Assembly (NCBI GenBank): GCA_947484245.1
Contig: CANKOT010000029.1
Coordinates: 1-21,376 of the forward strand
Source of the DNA: Comamonadaceae bacterium
GTDB lineage: Bacteria > Pseudomonadota > Gammaproteobacteria > Burkholderiales > Burkholderiaceae
Direction: 5' to 3'
Length of the DNA: 21,376 nucleotides
The first letter of the stretch is position 1. Each line of letters opens with the position of its first letter. The translations under genes and the position numbers were made by a program. Shown here piece after piece: positions 1 to 7,725 of this stretch. The notes below the pieces were generated by a model. It made no database searches. It saw nothing but the letters and a program-made list of their open reading frames with translations, and was not told where the DNA came from.

Positions 1-487
1 GAAACACTTCGTCTTGGTTGGGCAAGTTGGCACCACCCGAGTCGACCAAGTAAATGCAGGGCAAGTTGTTTTGCTGCGCCACTTCTTGCGCACGCAAATG
101 CTTCTTGACGGTCATGGGGTAGTAGGTACCGCCCTTCACGGTGGCGTCGTTGCACACAATCATGCAGTCAATACCATTGACGCGGCCAATGCCGGCAATC
201 ATGCCCGCGCAGGGTGCGTCTTCCATACCTTCTTTGTTGAGGTACATGGCGTGTGCGGCCAAGGGTGCCAGCTCTAAGAAAGGTGTGCCAGGGTCGAGCA
301 ACATTTGCACGCGTTCGCGCGGTGGCAACTTGCCGCGGGCCACATGTTTGGCTCTGGCTTTTTCACCGCCGCCGGCTGCAGACTTTTTCAATTGCACGCG
401 AAGGTCGTCTACGACGGCCTGCAATGCGACTGCATTGGCCAAGAAATCCGCTGAGCGGCTATTGAGCTGGGTTTGAAGCACAGACAT
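1..487 (-). CDS. liuB: Methylcrotonoyl-CoA carboxylase, carboxyltransferase (beta) subunit, 5' part only
   Basis: This is the N-terminal 162 codons of the biotin-dependent carboxyltransferase that carboxylates 3-methylcrotonyl-CoA in leucine breakdown; the rest lies beyond the left edge. The family is usually about 535 aa. Visible family features are the [13 protein letters not shown] stretch (about 48-60), followed by [11 protein letters not shown], then the acyl-CoA binding crotonase-like fold with [13 protein letters not shown] (112-124) and the VDSGGANLP segment (148-156). This last part is characteristic of MCC rather than propionyl-CoA carboxylase. The ATG start at 487 has an AGGAG ribosome site about 9 bases upstream. 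It follows the HAD gene by 42 bp and belongs to the liu cluster. The biotin carboxylase subunit (liuD), methylglutaconyl-CoA hydratase and HMG-CoA lyase are expected just outside the window, which is inference. Confidence 0.93.
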   Translation of the reverse strand, partial: MSVLQTQLNSRSADFLANAVALQAVVDDLRVQLKKSAAGGGEKARAKHVARGKLPPRERVQMLLDPGTPFLELAPLAAHAMYLNKEGMEDAPCAGMIAGIGRVNGIDCMIVCNDATVKGGTYYPMTVKKHLRAQEVAQQNNLPCIYLVDSGGANLPNQDEVF

Positions 488-529
488 GTTTGAAATCTCC
501 TGATGCGCAAGGACGAGACTAGGTCTTGC

Positions 530-1210
530 CTAGCGTCCTTGAAACTGTGAAAAAGCGCCGCGCCATAACTCTGGCAAAACACCCATGTGAGGGAACAATT
601 TGGAAGCGCCTGCTTCTAGCAACACAGGCGCAAAACTTTCGTCTGTGCACAAGGCCCATACGGTCGCGCCTGCTGCCACGCCGGCTTGAATGCCAGCCGT
701 ACTGTCTTCTATGACCAAGCAATGGGCAGGGTCGCATTCGAGGTGCGCAGCCGCAGCCAAATACACATCGGGCGCAGGCTTGGTGCGGGCCACTTCATGG
801 CCACTGAAAATGCGCCCTTCAAAATGCGCCATGAGCTCGACATGCGACAGCTGCATTTCTACTTTGAATCGGTCGGCACCTGAAGCACAAGCAATGGCAC
901 CCTGAGTGAGCTCGAATGCTGCTGCAACAGCTTGGTGCGCACCGGGCATCACTTGCAGACCTGTTTGAAGCGCGTCGTTGCGACGCAGCCTGAAAGCGTG
1001 CAGCCATTCTTCGGTCAAAGGCATACCCGTGCGCGCTTCAATTTCTGCTTTGTGATCTTTCACGGCTTTGCCCACAAAATAGCGAAAGCATTCTTCACTG
1101 GACATGAACCAGCCACGCTCTTCCAGCATGTCTCGCAACACCCCATTGGTAATTGGCTCGCTGTCGACCAGCACGCCATCGCAATCAAAGAGTACCGCTT
1201 GAAAATTCAT
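530..1210 (-). CDS. HAD-superfamily hydrolase, CbbY/phosphoglycolate-phosphatase-like
   Basis: A 226-aa haloacid-dehalogenase-type phosphatase. Motif I, LFDCDGVLVDSEP, is at residues 7-19 (nucleophile Asp9, acid Asp11). Motif II/III material and the late VIEDSTAGIQAG motif for magnesium binding are also present. The helical cap between motif I and the core fits the beta-phosphoglucomutase/CbbY subfamily, but the substrate cannot be read from sequence. The frame stays open upstream to 1243. I choose ATG 1210 because it starts directly before the conserved FQAVLFDCDG strand and overlaps the stop of the upstream gene as ATGA, which points to translational coupling. The gene sits between a YchJ-like protein and liuB, so it is probably co-transcribed with the leucine genes although no step of that pathway needs a phosphatase. 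Confidence 0.88.
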   Translation of the reverse strand: MNFQAVLFDCDGVLVDSEPITNGVLRDMLEERGWFMSSEECFRYFVGKAVKDHKAEIEARTGMPLTEEWLHAFRLRRNDALQTGLQVMPGAHQAVAAAFELTQGAIACASGADRFKVEMQLSHVELMAHFEGRIFSGHEVARTKPAPDVYLAAAAHLECDPAHCLVIEDSTAGIQAGVAAGATVWALCTDESFAPVLLEAGASKLFPHMGVLPELWRGAFSQFQGR

Positions 1211-1671
1211 GATGACATGTTTACAGCGGTCGTATATTGCCACTGCCCCTCTTCACACACAAAAAGACTGCGCTCGTGCAAACGATTGGCTTTACCGGCC
1301 ACCCGCACGCGCGCTACAAATTCAACCTCTGCTGTGTCACGGCCCTCTTTCAGACCCGTTGGCGCAAAGTCTTTGATCTCAAGCCCAAGCCACTTGGCGC
1401 CAGCATCAAATTCAAGCTTGCCAGGACGATAGGTCTCTTGCCATGTCTGCAACAGGTAGGCTTCATTTTCCAAAACAAAAGCGGTGTAACGCGAGCGCAT
1501 CAGATGCAATGCATCGGGTGGCAGTTGCCCTTGCGCGATGTACCTTTCGCAGCAATCGGCGTACGCCACTTCTGCACCTTTGCGCCAAATGGCGGTGGGT
1601 GCGCCACCACAAGGGCAGACATTGGGCGACGCAGAGGGCGTGAGCATAGGCGTGGACATGGACATGGACAT
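1207..1671 (-). CDS. YchJ-family (UPF0225) SEC-C motif protein
   Basis: A 154-aa protein of the YchJ family. Near the N terminus is a SEC-C-type zinc site: CPCGG with Cys19 and Cys21, and a CC pair at 40-41, followed by the family stretch LMRSRYTAFVLENEAYLLQTW. The rest matches the NTF2-like UPF0225 domain. E. coli YchJ carries a second SEC-C motif at its C terminus, which is absent here. The function of the family is not established. The start region is a 6-bp tandem repeat giving MSMSMS, so initiation could use 1671, 1665 or 1659; I give the first. The longer frame to 1749 would overlap the upstream acyl-CoA dehydrogenase and lacks homology-like sequence. The stop overlaps the HAD start (ATGA). 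Confidence 0.82.
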   Translation of the reverse strand: MSMSMSTPMLTPSASPNVCPCGGAPTAIWRKGAEVAYADCCERYIAQGQLPPDALHLMRSRYTAFVLENEAYLLQTWQETYRPGKLEFDAGAKWLGLEIKDFAPTGLKEGRDTAEVEFVARVRVAGKANRLHERSLFVCEEGQWQYTTAVNMSS

Positions 1672-1685
1672 GAGCAAATTCAAGG

Positions 1686-2816
1686 TCAGGCCAGGGCTCT
1701 TTGAATAATAATTTTTTGTACATCGCTGGTGCCTTCGTAAATTTGGCAAACGCGCACATCGCGGTAAATTCGCTCAACCGGAAAGTCACTCACCACACCA
1801 TAACCACCCAAGGTTTGAATGGCCGCACTGCAAACTTTCTCTGCGGTTTCGCTGGCAAACAACTTGGCCATGGCAGCTTCTTTCAAGCAGGGCAAGTTGG
1901 CGTCGCGCAAAGTGGCCGCGTGCCACATCAATTGCCGCGCAGCTTCCAACTGCGTAGCGCACTCGGCCAAGCGAAAGCCTACGGCCTGGTGGTTGATAAT
2001 GGCCGTACCAAAACTCTCGCGTTGCTTGGCGTAGTCAATGGCCACCTCCAAGGCACTGCGCGCCATGCCAATGCTTTGTGCCGCTATGCCAATGCGGCCA
2101 CCCTCAAGTGCAGACAAAGCAATCTTGTAGCCTTCGCCTTCTTGGCCAATCAAATTCTCGACCGGCACTTCGCAGTTTTCAAAATTAATTTGCGCGGTGT
2201 CGCTAGAGTGCTGGCCTATCTTGTCTTCCAAGCGCGCCACCACATAGCCTGGTGTGGTCGTGGGCACGATGAATGCACTCATGCCTTTTTTGCCGGCACC
2301 TTTGTCGGTCACAGCCAACACGATGGCCAAATCGCCATATTTGCCACTGGTAATAAACTGCTTCACGCCATTGAGCACGTAGGCATCACCTTTGCGCGTG
2401 GCCGTTGTTCTGATAGCCGATGCATCCGAGCCCACGTGCGGTTCTGTCAAACAAAACAAGCCCAACAATTCGCCTTGCGCCAAACGCGTGAGCCATTTCT
2501 TTTGCTGCGCGTCGTTGCCGTAGCGAATCAATATAGCGTTCACTGGGCAATTGGTCACGCTGATGGTGGTACTCACACCGCCATCGCCTGCCGCAATTTC
2601 TTCGAGCACCAAGCCCAGCGTGAGGTAATCCAAATTGGCGCCGCCCAAAGACTCGGGCACGCAAATGCCATAAGCACCCAAAGCGGCCAATCCTTTGTGC
2701 GCCGCTTTTGGAAACTCATGCGACTTGTCCCACGCAGGGGCGTTGGGCCACAGCTCCTCTTTGGCAAATGCACGAACCGCATCGCGCACCATTTCTTGGT
2801 CTGGATTCAAAATCAT
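1686..2816 (-). CDS. Acyl-CoA dehydrogenase, short/branched-chain type
   Basis: A 376-aa FAD flavoenzyme that introduces the alpha,beta double bond into acyl-CoA. Signature 1 (FCLTEPHVGSD, about 121-131) contacts flavin and substrate. The C-terminal signature has the catalytic base Glu361 in IYEGTSDVQK, the position used by short-, medium- and short/branched-chain enzymes, unlike isovaleryl-CoA dehydrogenase, which uses an internal Glu. Length is typical. ATG 2816 begins right at the conserved N-terminal helix (NPDQEMVRDAVRAFA). It lies 27 bp after the SDR gene in the liu cluster. The exact acyl chain is not decidable; butyryl-CoA or 2-methylbutyryl-CoA (isoleucine pathway) are the reasonable candidates, making this a second dehydrogenase beside liuA. 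Confidence 0.92.
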   Translation of the reverse strand: MILNPDQEMVRDAVRAFAKEELWPNAPAWDKSHEFPKAAHKGLAALGAYGICVPESLGGANLDYLTLGLVLEEIAAGDGGVSTTISVTNCPVNAILIRYGNDAQQKKWLTRLAQGELLGLFCLTEPHVGSDASAIRTTATRKGDAYVLNGVKQFITSGKYGDLAIVLAVTDKGAGKKGMSAFIVPTTTPGYVVARLEDKIGQHSSDTAQINFENCEVPVENLIGQEGEGYKIALSALEGGRIGIAAQSIGMARSALEVAIDYAKQRESFGTAIINHQAVGFRLAECATQLEAARQLMWHAATLRDANLPCLKEAAMAKLFASETAEKVCSAAIQTLGGYGVVSDFPVERIYRDVRVCQIYEGTSDVQKIIIQRALA

Positions 2817-2843
2817 ATGACTCTTTCTGTGGGGCAGCTCAGC

Positions 2844-3524
2844 CTACCAAGGCAAAGTGCTGCCGTCGTAATTCAAAAATTGGCCCTGGACTACAGCACG
2901 TTTTTCGGCGCTACTTACAGCCTTCAGCGTGGCACGCATGTGCGCAACGCTTTTGTCTACCGTCAAAGGCGCGGCATCGCCGCCCATGTCGGTTTGAACC
3001 CACCCTGGGCTCAGCGCCAACCAAGTGACATTGGGAAAATCGAAAGGCGCTGTGCGCACCACCATGTTGAGCGCAGCCTTGCTCACTCTGTACAAAGCGG
3101 CATTGCCTGCATCGGTCAGCGCCAAACTGGACATGCGGCTGCTGACAAATGCAAACGTGCCATGAGCCTCTGCCACCCAAGGTGCCACTTGCGGCAGCGC
3201 CTGCATGGCACCCAACACATTGGCATGCATGAGTTCGTCAAAAACTTCTTGTGTGGGCGGAGTTTTGGGCGAGTTGCGATCCATCACACCCGCAACATAC
3301 AAAGCCAGATCTATTCTTTCGCCATCGAGGCGCAAAGACAAATCACTCACGCTGCTAGGCTGCGCCACATCCAACTTGAAGGCTTCAGCGCCAATAGCTT
3401 GTAACTTGGCGCAGCCTTGATCGTCGCGCGCGGTGGCCAGCACACGCCAGCCCTCTTGCACATATTGGCGCGCAAACTCAAAGCCAATACCGCGAGATGC
3501 GCCCAAAATTAAAACGGTGTTCAT
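2844..3524 (-). CDS. SDR-family NAD(P)-dependent oxidoreductase (C-factor-like)
   Basis: A 226-aa classical short-chain dehydrogenase/reductase. The Rossmann dinucleotide site GASRGIG is at residues 8-14, LDV at 51-53 contacts the adenine, and the active site comprises Ser128/129 and the YRVSK motif (Tyr145, Lys149), followed by LSPGWVQTDMGG. The compact size and the lack of an Asn-Ala-Gly motif (VAG is present instead) resemble the CsgA/C-factor-like SDR subgroup. Substrate unknown. The Arg at 11 in GASRGIG leaves cofactor choice open, though NADP(H) is common with this pattern. It lies 42 bp after the thiolase and 27 bp before the acyl-CoA dehydrogenase, so it is probably part of the same transcript; a hydroxyacyl-CoA role is possible but only inferred. 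Confidence 0.9.
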   Translation of the reverse strand: MNTVLILGASRGIGFEFARQYVQEGWRVLATARDDQGCAKLQAIGAEAFKLDVAQPSSVSDLSLRLDGERIDLALYVAGVMDRNSPKTPPTQEVFDELMHANVLGAMQALPQVAPWVAEAHGTFAFVSSRMSSLALTDAGNAALYRVSKAALNMVVRTAPFDFPNVTWLALSPGWVQTDMGGDAAPLTVDKSVAHMRATLKAVSSAEKRAVVQGQFLNYDGSTLPW

Positions 3525-3566
3525 GTGAAGTCAACGGCCAGTTGCATGTCTTGAAAGCTGTTCGAC

Positions 3567-4769
3567 TTAAACAATTTCCAATGCCACAGCGGTGCCTTCA
3601 CCGCCGCCAATGCACAAGGTGGCCAAACCTTTTTTCAAACCACGTGCTTTGAGTGCATGAATGAGCGTGACCATGATGCGTGCGCCAGATGCGCCAATGG
3701 GATGACCCAGAGCGCAAGCACCACCATTCACGTTGACTTTGTCGTGCGACACATTGAGCTCTTTCATGAGTGCCATGGGCACCACAGCAAAAGCTTCGTT
3801 CACTTCCCACAAATCCACATCACTCACTTGCCATCCGGCTTTGGCCAAGGCCTTTTGTGTGGCACCCACAGGGGCTGTGGCAAACCATTCGGGTTCTTGG
3901 GCATGCGTGGCGTGGCTCACAATGCGGGCCAAGGGTTTGCAACCCAATTTGTCGGCTGTGCTTTGGCGCATCATGACCAGGGCCGCAGCACCGTCGTTGA
4001 TGGAAGAGCTAGAGGCCGCAGTGATGGTGCCGTCTTTTTTGAAGGCAGGCTTCAAAGAAGTGACCTTGTCGAGCTTCACTTTGCCAGGGCCTTCGTCAAC
4101 GCTGACCACTGTTTCACCTGCACGTGTTTTAACCATGACCGGTGTGATCTCAGCTTGGAAAGCACCCGATGCCGTAGCCGCTTTGGCGCGCTCTACGCTG
4201 GCCATGGCAAAGGCGTCTTGCTCGGCGCGCGTAAAGCTGTACTTGGCAGCGCAGTCTTCGCCAAAAGTGCCCATCGAACGGCCAGCCTCGTAGGCATCTT
4301 CCAAACCATCGAGCATCATGTGATCGTAAATTTTGTCGTGACCCATGCGATAGCCGCCGCGGCCTTTGAGCATGAGGTAGGGCGCGTTGGTCATGCTTTC
4401 CATGCCGCCTGCCACCAGCACATCGTGCGTGCCCGCCACCAACATATCGTGCGCAAACATGGCCGCGCGCATGCCCGAGCCACACATCTTAGACAACGTC
4501 ACCGCGCCAGCACTTTTGGGCAAGCCGCCTTTGAAGCTGGCTTGGCGCGCAGGTGCTTGGCCTTGGCCAGCCATCAGGCAATTGCCAAACAACACTTCGG
4601 TGACATGCTCAGCGGTAAATTGAGAACCCTGGGCTGCGCGTTCAACCGCCGCCTTGATGGCTGCGCCGCCCAAGTCGTGTGCAGACAAAGAGGTGAAGTC
4701 GCCTTGAAAGCTGCCCATGGGTGTACGCGCTGCGCTGACAATCACAACGGGGTCGTGCAATGTGCTCAT
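3567..4769 (-). CDS. Acetyl-CoA C-acetyltransferase (thiolase II type)
   Basis: A 400-aa thiolase. Nucleophilic Cys96 lies in KMCGSGM, NEAFA is present, catalytic His356 lies in GGACALGHPIGASG, and the second cysteine Cys386 is in CIGGGEGTA. Length and motifs fit biosynthetic/degradative acetoacetyl-CoA thiolases (AtoB/PhaA-like). In leucine degradation the acetoacetate released from HMG-CoA would be activated and then cleaved to two acetyl-CoA by this type of enzyme, which fits its location between carbonic anhydrase and the SDR gene. The start at 4769 has a clear AGGAG eight bases upstream. AtoB versus a broader 3-ketoacyl-CoA thiolase cannot be separated from sequence alone, so no symbol is given. 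Confidence 0.94.
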   Translation of the reverse strand: MSTLHDPVVIVSAARTPMGSFQGDFTSLSAHDLGGAAIKAAVERAAQGSQFTAEHVTEVLFGNCLMAGQGQAPARQASFKGGLPKSAGAVTLSKMCGSGMRAAMFAHDMLVAGTHDVLVAGGMESMTNAPYLMLKGRGGYRMGHDKIYDHMMLDGLEDAYEAGRSMGTFGEDCAAKYSFTRAEQDAFAMASVERAKAATASGAFQAEITPVMVKTRAGETVVSVDEGPGKVKLDKVTSLKPAFKKDGTITAASSSSINDGAAALVMMRQSTADKLGCKPLARIVSHATHAQEPEWFATAPVGATQKALAKAGWQVSDVDLWEVNEAFAVVPMALMKELNVSHDKVNVNGGACALGHPIGASGARIMVTLIHALKARGLKKGLATLCIGGGEGTAVALEIV

Positions 4770-4817
4770 TTGAAATACTCCTGAATAATTGAAACTTTTT
4801 TGAAAATTTTGTTTGAT

Positions 4818-5474
4818 TTATTCACCACGTGGATAACGCTTGAAGGCACGTCGAAACACATCGACCACCTCGTGCGATCCGGTCATGGTGACGTCCATGT
4901 CTTTCACAATGCCATCGTTCAGGCCGTACACCCAGCCATGCACCGCCACTTTTTGGCCGCGGCTCCACGCATCTTGCATCACGTTGGACAAAGCCACATT
5001 GCCCACTTGCTCAATGACGTTCATCTCGCACATGGCATCTTCGAGTTGCTGCTGCGGCAAGTGGTTCAAACGCTGGCGATGGCGCAAGCGCACATCTTGC
5101 ACATGGCGCAACCAGTTGTCCGCCAAGCCAATGCGCGTGCCGCGCGTGGCTGCCAACACGCCGCCACAGCCATAGTGCCCCACCACCATGATGTGCTCCA
5201 CCTTGAGCGCATCAACGGCATATTGAATGACCGACAAGGCATTCAAGTCGGAGTGCACCACCACGTTGGCCACGTTGCGATGGACAAACACTTCGCCAGG
5301 CTCAAGGCCGGTAATTTGATTGGCAGGCACACGGCTGTCGGAGCAACCAATCCACAAATATTTGGGCGACTGTTGCTGCGCCAAATGATTGAAGAAACCA
5401 GGCTGCTCAAGCTCCATGCGTTGAGCCCATGCACGGTTGTTGTCAAAGAGGTGAGAGAGGTGTTTGGAAGTCAT
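4818..5474 (-). CDS. can: Beta-class carbonic anhydrase
   Basis: A 218-aa zinc enzyme interconverting CO2 and bicarbonate. The zinc ligands are visible: Cys44 in CSDSR (with the Asp46/Arg48 dyad), then His100 and Cys103 in HYGCGG. The sequence is typical of E. coli Can/YadF in length and motif order, including GLEPGEVFVHRNVAN. It is cytoplasmic, with no signal peptide. It lies 41 bp after isovaleryl-CoA dehydrogenase and 48 bp before the thiolase on the same strand. Because methylcrotonoyl-CoA carboxylase (liuB further along the cluster) consumes bicarbonate, the placement suggests local bicarbonate supply or CO2 recycling; this is inferred from context. The ribosome site before ATG 5474 is weak (GAGAA about 10 bases upstream). 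Confidence 0.95.
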   Translation of the reverse strand: MTSKHLSHLFDNNRAWAQRMELEQPGFFNHLAQQQSPKYLWIGCSDSRVPANQITGLEPGEVFVHRNVANVVVHSDLNALSVIQYAVDALKVEHIMVVGHYGCGGVLAATRGTRIGLADNWLRHVQDVRLRHRQRLNHLPQQQLEDAMCEMNVIEQVGNVALSNVMQDAWSRGQKVAVHGWVYGLNDGIVKDMDVTMTGSHEVVDVFRRAFKRYPRGE

Positions 5475-5515
5475 GCTTGCATGTTCTCAACGTTATAAAA
5501 GATGGCACACTGGCT

Positions 5516-6694
5516 TTAGAGAGTTTCAGCAAACAATTCACGGCCAATCAGCATTCGCCTGATCTCGCTGGTGCCAGCACCAATTTCGTACAGCTTGGCA
5601 TCACGCCACAAGCGGCCCAAGGGGTAGTCGTTGATGTAGCCATTGCCACCAAAAATTTGCACGCCCTCGCCGGCCATCCAGGTGGCTTTTTCAGCACACC
5701 ACAAAATGACACTGGCGCAGTCTTTGCGTACTTGGCGCACATGGTCGGTGCCCAACATGTCGAGGTTTTTGCCCACGGTGTAACAAAACGCACGGCCCGC
5801 TTGCAACACGGTGTACATGTCGGCCACTTTGCCTTGAATGAGTTGGAACTCACCAATGCTTTGGCCAAACTGCTTGCGATCGTGAATGTACGGAACCACG
5901 TTGTCCATGACCGACTGCATGATGCCCAAAGGCCCGGCCGCCAACACCGCGCGCTCGTAGTCCAGGCCACTCATGAGCACCTTGGCGCCCATGTTGAGGC
6001 CGCCCAAAATATTTTCTGCGGGCACTTCGACGTTATGAAACACCAACTCACCGGTATGACTGCCGCGCATGCCCATCTTGTCGAGCTTCTGCGCAACCGA
6101 GAAACCCTTCATGTTTTTCTCAATCAAGAAAGCTGTTACACCGCGTGCGCCCATCTCGGGTTCGGTTTTGGCATACACCACCAAGGTGTCGGCGTCGGGC
6201 CCGTTGGTGATCCACATTTTGTTGCCGTTCAAAACGTAGTAGCCACCTTTGTCTTCGGCCTTGAGTTTCATGCTGATGACATCGGAGCCCGCACCAGGCT
6301 CGCTCATGGCCAGTGCGCCCACATGCTCGCCGCTGATGAGCTTGGGCAGATATTTTTGCCTTTGCGCTTCGGTGCCGTTGCGCTTGATTTGATTGACACA
6401 CAAATTGCTGTGCGCACCATAAGACAAGCCCACGCTGGCCGACGCGCGAGAAATTTCTTCCATGGCAATCATGTGCGCCAAGTAGCCCATGTTGGCGCCG
6501 CCGTAGGCCTCAGGCACCGTGATGCCCAACACACCCACATCGCCCATCTTGCGCCACAAGTCCATGGGGAACTGATCGGTGCGATCGATTTCTGCAGCGC
6601 GCGGGGCAATTTCGGCTTGTGCAAATTCACGCACAGCATCGCGCAACGCATCGATGTCTTCACCGAGTTGAAAATTAAGGCCGGGCATGTTCAT
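5516..6694 (-). CDS. liuA: Isovaleryl-CoA dehydrogenase
   Basis: A 392-aa FAD-dependent enzyme oxidising isovaleryl-CoA to 3-methylcrotonyl-CoA, the first committed acyl-CoA step of leucine degradation. The diagnostic feature is the internal catalytic Glu247 in [13 protein letters not shown], the isovaleryl-CoA dehydrogenase arrangement, while the usual C-terminal catalytic position reads [12 protein letters not shown] with Gly. MSEPGAGSD (130-138) is the flavin/substrate signature. I choose ATG 6694, which has GGAG nine bases upstream; the upstream in-frame TTG at 6715 lies in that leader and has no ribosome site. It follows the thioesterase by 21 bp and is probably the third gene of the transcript led by the MerR regulator. 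Confidence 0.96.
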   Translation of the reverse strand: MNMPGLNFQLGEDIDALRDAVREFAQAEIAPRAAEIDRTDQFPMDLWRKMGDVGVLGITVPEAYGGANMGYLAHMIAMEEISRASASVGLSYGAHSNLCVNQIKRNGTEAQRQKYLPKLISGEHVGALAMSEPGAGSDVISMKLKAEDKGGYYVLNGNKMWITNGPDADTLVVYAKTEPEMGARGVTAFLIEKNMKGFSVAQKLDKMGMRGSHTGELVFHNVEVPAENILGGLNMGAKVLMSGLDYERAVLAAGPLGIMQSVMDNVVPYIHDRKQFGQSIGEFQLIQGKVADMYTVLQAGRAFCYTVGKNLDMLGTDHVRQVRKDCASVILWCAEKATWMAGEGVQIFGGNGYINDYPLGRLWRDAKLYEIGAGTSEIRRMLIGRELFAETL

Positions 6695-6715
6695 GCTGTA
6701 TTTCTCCAAATTCAA

Positions 6716-7159
6716 TCAATAGGTTTGAGGCACAGGCACCAAGGTTTGCTGCATCACAGCGCACATTGACTTTTTTCCTTGTGCATCGATGTGAAACACT
6801 TCCACGGTGGTCACAATGATTCGCTTGCCACCCTTGGCCACTTTGCCCACGGCTCGCAATTCGCCTTGTTGGTGGCCACTTAAAAAATTAATTTTGTACT
6901 CTGCCGTGACAATTTCCATGCCTTCTGGCAGAACGGTCAGTCCTGCATAGCCGCCCGCAATGTCGGCCAAGGCACCAATGGCGCCGCCATGAAATCCGCC
7001 TTGCTGTTGGGTCACTTTGTCGCCAAAGGGCAAGGCCACTTCTACTTCGCCTTTTTCAACGCGCAAGAGCTTGGCATCCAGATGCGTCATCATGCCTTGA
7101 CGGCCCAAGCTGGCCGCAATTCTTTGGGCGATGGGAGAATTTAAATCGAGCGTGCTCAT
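6716..7159 (-). CDS. PaaI-family hotdog-fold acyl-CoA thioesterase
   Basis: A 147-aa hotdog-fold protein. The family helix and active-site loop QGGFHGGAIGALADIAGGYA is at about 53-72, with Asp66 the likely catalytic acid. This is followed by the strands TAEYKINFLSG and RIIVTTVEVFHID of a PaaI/YigI-type thioesterase. Such enzymes hydrolyse small acyl-CoA esters and recover free CoA; here it may relieve build-up of isovaleryl- or methylcrotonyl-CoA, which is inference from position. Its ATG overlaps the stop of the MerR gene (ATGA), implying coupled translation, and isovaleryl-CoA dehydrogenase follows closely. Confidence 0.9.
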   Translation of the reverse strand: MSTLDLNSPIAQRIAASLGRQGMMTHLDAKLLRVEKGEVEVALPFGDKVTQQQGGFHGGAIGALADIAGGYAGLTVLPEGMEIVTAEYKINFLSGHQQGELRAVGKVAKGGKRIIVTTVEVFHIDAQGKKSMCAVMQQTLVPVPQTY

Positions 7160-7569
7160 GCGCTGACCTTTTTACTGGCAAGCTTTTCAGAGCGCAAAAG
7201 CAAATTGCGCGCTTCCTTTTCGTGCGTCTTCACTTCTTCTAAAGTGGCGTGCAAATCTGCCAATTGCGACTCCAGTTGCTGACGGTGTTCTGCCAACACC
7301 ACCATGAATTTTTTCAACTGCGGGCCGGTGTCGCGCGGCGTGTCGTACATGTCAATGAGCTCTTTGGCTTCCACCAAAGACAGGCCAAGGCGTTTAGCGC
7401 GCAAGGTCAGCTTGAGACGCGTGCGATCGCGCGATGAATACACCCTGTTACGCCCGCCCGGCCCCGAACGCTCGGGCTCAAGAAGACCCATGTCTTCATA
7501 AAAGCGAATAGCCCGTGTGGTGAGGTCAAACTCTTTGGCCAGGTCGCTGATCGAAAATTGAGATGGCAT
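7156..7569 (-). CDS. liuR: MerR-family regulator, LiuR type
   Basis: A 137-aa MerR-type activator/repressor. The N-terminal winged helix-turn-helix reads FSISDLAKEFDLTTRAIRFY, followed by the wing ERSGPGGRNRVYS and a long dimerisation helix (about 80-130). It contains no cysteine, so it is not a metal sensor, in keeping with LiuR-type regulators that respond to branched-chain acyl-CoA metabolites. The frame is open to 7662, but ATG 7569 begins at the conserved MPSQFSISDLA start, has GGAA five bases upstream, and lies downstream of the predicted promoter, whose -10 element is at 7662-7667. As first gene of the leucine cluster with an operator in its own promoter, it probably autoregulates. The LiuR assignment rests on family features and context. 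Confidence 0.9.
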   Translation of the reverse strand: MPSQFSISDLAKEFDLTTRAIRFYEDMGLLEPERSGPGGRNRVYSSRDRTRLKLTLRAKRLGLSLVEAKELIDMYDTPRDTGPQLKKFMVVLAEHRQQLESQLADLHATLEEVKTHEKEARNLLLRSEKLASKKVSA

Positions 7570-7661
7570 ATTGGTTCCACATTGGGTTGCGCCGAAGGGC
7601 TGAATTTCAGCTTGCGCACAGGAGACAGACAGAGCCTGACCGTGCGACTTACAATGCCCCA

Positions 7662-7690
7662 ACTGTAATTGACGTTGACGTAAACGTCAA
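7662..7690 (-). promoter_or_regulatory. liuR: Predicted sigma-70 promoter of the liuR-led cluster
   Basis: On the minus strand TTGACG (7690-7685) is followed after 17 bases by TACAGT (7667-7662), a good -35/-10 pair. Transcription would start near 7655, giving a leader of about 85 bases before liuR. The operator palindrome occupies the spacer and the -35 element, so occupancy could block or remodel polymerase binding. Confidence 0.65.
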
Positions 7691-7692
7691 TT
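7667..7692. promoter_or_regulatory. Predicted LiuR operator: near-perfect 26-bp palindrome
   Basis: Arms AATTGACGTT (7667-7676) and AACGTCAATT (7683-7692) flank a 6-bp centre. The only asymmetric pair is 7677/7682. ACGT occurs at 7672, 7678 and 7684, exactly six bases apart. It lies between the divergent liuR and MBL-fold genes and inside the spacer of the liuR promoter, where MerR-family proteins typically bind. The assignment to LiuR is inferred from position. Confidence 0.8.
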
Positions 7693-7725
7693 GCCTGTGG
7701 GATTTTTCCCCAACCCAGAATTGCC

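Noticed and set aside
1701..3404. 567-codon plus-strand open frame opposite the acyl-CoA dehydrogenase and SDR genes
   Set aside because: It is the antisense shadow of two clear genes that rarely use TTA, CTA and TCA codons; its His/Ala/Gln-rich product has no family features.
3657..4784. 375-codon plus-strand open frame opposite the thiolase
   Set aside because: Antisense shadow of a thiolase with complete active site; the His/Arg/Ala-rich translation is an artefact of codon bias.
5429..6769. 446-codon plus-strand open frame opposite isovaleryl-CoA dehydrogenase
   Set aside because: Covers an unmistakable enzyme on the other strand, with no ribosome site and no recognisable motif.
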